Shown: positions 4,980-6,362 of the stretch, piece by piece
Layout: each line of letters opens with the position of its first letter
How positions within the stretch are numbered: position 1 is the stretch's first letter
Origin: Bacteroidales bacterium
Lineage (GTDB): Bacteria; Bacteroidota; Bacteroidia; Bacteroidales; FEN-979
Length of the DNA: 6,362 bases
NCBI GenBank assembly: GCA_023231005.1
Contig: JALNWG010000058.1
Coordinates: 1 to 6,362, forward strand
Direction: 5' to 3'
Translations under genes and position numbers: made by a program
Notes under the pieces: generated by a model
Told to the model about the DNA's origin: nothing
The model's database searches: none
The model's input: the letters and a program-made list of their open reading frames with translations, nothing else

Positions 4980-5669
4980 ATGAACAGGATATTTTTGACT
5001 TACTCTTTGACAATCATTGGCTTAATATCATTTTTTTTAACCTCTTGTAAAAAAGATAATCCGGCTACAACATACACCGTAACCGATATTGATGGTAATA
5101 TTTACAGTACTATTACCATTGGCAATCAAACTTGGATGAGCGAAAATTTAAAAGTAACACACTACCGTAATGGAGATATCATTCCGAACATCATGGATAG
5201 TGTAACTTGGAGCAATATTACTACTGGCGCATGTTCTGATTATAACAATTTGCCAACTAATGGTGCCATTTATGGTAAACTTTACAACTGGTATTCGGTA
5301 GATGATAACAGAAATATCGCTCCGGTAGGTTGGCATGTTTCAACTGATGCAGATTGGATAATTCTAAGCAATTATCTAGGTGGTGATACTATTGCAGGCG
5401 GAAAATTAAAAGAAATCGATACTACTCATTGGGAAAGTCCCAATAAAGGAGCAAGCAATGAAACCGGCTTTACTGCCCTTCCTGGCGGAGCACGAGGTTT
5501 CACTGGTATATATGCAGGTGTCAGAATTTATGGTGGGTGGTGGGGTTATTGTGGTAGCGATTTTTCAACCGGTTGTTATAATCGTTGGTTGATTAACGAT
5601 AAAATCATAATTAATAGAAACTACAATTTTAAGAGAGTAGGGTTATCAGTGAGATGTGTTAAGGATTAA
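4980..5669 (+). CDS. FISUMP-domain lipoprotein
   Basis: This 229-residue protein has a lipoprotein signal: NRI, a hydrophobic stretch, then the lipobox LTSC with the lipidated Cys23, followed by KKDN. Lysine after the cysteine and a nearby acidic residue fit transport to the outer membrane, possibly to the cell surface. The rest is one FISUMP (Fibrobacter succinogenes major paralogous) domain: DIDGNIYSTITIGNQTWMSEN at 38-58 (shown here as its key core GNQTWMSENLK), then GKLYNWYSV, APVGWHVSTDADW, GGKLKE, NETGFTALPGGARG and the C-terminal GLSVRCVKD. The molecular role of this domain is not established. An ATG-less extension to 4887 is possible, but it reads intron relic B and lacks a signal peptide at its start, so 4980 is preferred. 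It is monocistronic as far as can be seen. Confidence 0.88.
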   Translation: MNRIFLTYSLTIIGLISFFLTSCKKDNPATTYTVTDIDGNIYSTITIGNQTWMSENLKVTHYRNGDIIPNIMDSVTWSNITTGACSDYNNLPTNGAIYGKLYNWYSVDDNRNIAPVGWHVSTDADWIILSNYLGGDTIAGGKLKEIDTTHWESPNKGASNETGFTALPGGARGFTGIYAGVRIYGGWWGYCGSDFSTGCYNRWLINDKIIINRNYNFKRVGLSVRCVKD

Positions 5670-5833
5670 ATAAAATGACAATTTGTCACTTACTCTTACA
5701 AAGAACCACAATTAAAAACCGGCAAAAACGGTACAAAAAATGACATTGACAAACAGAAAAGCCCGAACCGTCAACACTCGTTAGGTGTCAGCATGAGAAA
5801 CTACTACGAAACGTTAACAATATAAAAAAGTTC

Positions 5834-6362
5834 ATGAGAGCAAGGACAATTTTAATTATTCTTATAACCCTTTTGATTAATACGTTATCATTTCCTCAAT
5901 CAAATGATTGCTTAAAGGATTTTGATTTTTTGGTTAAAAAAATCCAGGCTGACTATCCTGGCTATAATGACAAAGTGACCGATGCTAATCGTTCACAACT
6001 CCTACTTTTAGAAAAAGAAATCAGACAGAAAATTTCTATACATCCGGATAGTTGCGGATATTACTTTAACGATTATACCGATTTTTTTAAAGACCACCAT
6101 CTTCGTGTTAATCGTATTAGGAATGACAAACAACAGCAACCTGAAATTATGGATGTTTCAACATATGGAAAAAATATTTACACTAATGTTGACAGTTTGC
6201 AACAAATATCAAAGAATGCAACAGGAATAGAAGGTGTATGGGAAGGATTTGGACAAGATTTTTTTGTTATAAGAGACGGGCTAAGATATGTTGGCGTTGT
6301 CGTAAATTCTGAAGATTGGAAAAGCGGACAGATATTATATGAATTCGAACCAATCAATGACA
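5834..6362 (+). CDS. Probable S41-family peptidase, N-terminal part (runs off the window)
   Basis: An uninterrupted frame of 176 codons starts at ATG 5834 and is still open at the window end. Residues 1-21 form a signal peptide (MRARTILIILITLLINTLSF), so the product is exported. The region after it, DCLKDFDFLVKKIQADYPGY, resembles the helical N-terminal part of Bacteroidota S41 (tail-specific, CtpA-like) peptidases. The later GIEGVWEGFGQDFFVIRD and VVVNSEDWKSGQILYE resemble the beta-rich segment before the catalytic domain in the same proteins. The catalytic serine and lysine would lie beyond the window, so activity cannot be judged. No good Shine-Dalgarno is seen before the start. The 164 bases between it and the lipoprotein gene hold no recognised gene, only short inverted repeats and a GTTAGGT box at 5780. 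Confidence 0.6.
   Translation, partial: MRARTILIILITLLINTLSFPQSNDCLKDFDFLVKKIQADYPGYNDKVTDANRSQLLLLEKEIRQKISIHPDSCGYYFNDYTDFFKDHHLRVNRIRNDKQQQPEIMDVSTYGKNIYTNVDSLQQISKNATGIEGVWEGFGQDFFVIRDGLRYVGVVVNSEDWKSGQILYEFEPIND

Noticed and set aside
5780..5786. GTTAGGT as the end of a second attC site
   Set aside because: It matches GTTRRRY, but no RYYYAAC partner or matching inverted repeat lies within 150 bases upstream.

Overview
The window looks like accessory chromosome from a member of the Bacteroidota. Base composition is AT-rich, starts have weak or no Shine-Dalgarno sequences, possible TAnnTTTG-type -7 elements are present, and the gene content fits that phylum: a FISUMP-domain lipoprotein, a SigZ-type ECF sigma factor paired with an arsenite methyltransferase, and a short signal-peptide protein of a kind common there. 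This assignment rests on family knowledge; no marker gene is present.

Left third (1-1870), a gene graveyard. An attC-like structured site (135-227) is followed by a small doubtful ORF (241-387), a frameshifted C-terminal relic of a Fic-family protein (375-688), one intact exported or membrane protein of unknown function (736-1275), a minus-strand relic of an IS91-type transposase (1292-1471) and a decayed ORF6N-domain gene (1622-1868). I recognise nothing in 1472-1621.

Middle (1880-4912), gene modules separated by three fragments of what appear to be related group II introns, all on the minus strand. Fragment A (1880-2203) has an intron 5' region fused to a 3' end. Fragment C (2861-2907) is a 3' end only. 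Fragment B (4558-4912) is a 5' region only. Between A and C lies a complete mntA-hepT toxin-antitoxin pair (2250-2866). Between C and B lies sigZ-arsM (3073-4476), a sigma factor followed by an arsenite S-adenosylmethionine methyltransferase. Both genes of that pair are preceded by the same two-block motif with identical spacing (TGCGTC, 16 nt, AGTNNTA), which I read as a candidate promoter for the sigma factor itself.

Right end (4980-6362). A surface-type lipoprotein with a FISUMP domain is complete. After about 165 bases without a recognised gene, the N-terminal 176 codons of a probable S41-family peptidase run off the end of the window.

The two most useful readings are, first, an apparently self-regulated arsenic methylation unit and, second, a modular array in which co-oriented intron relics punctuate one- or two-gene cargo. 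The intron identification comes from end-sequence motifs and internal repetition, not from a covariance-model search.
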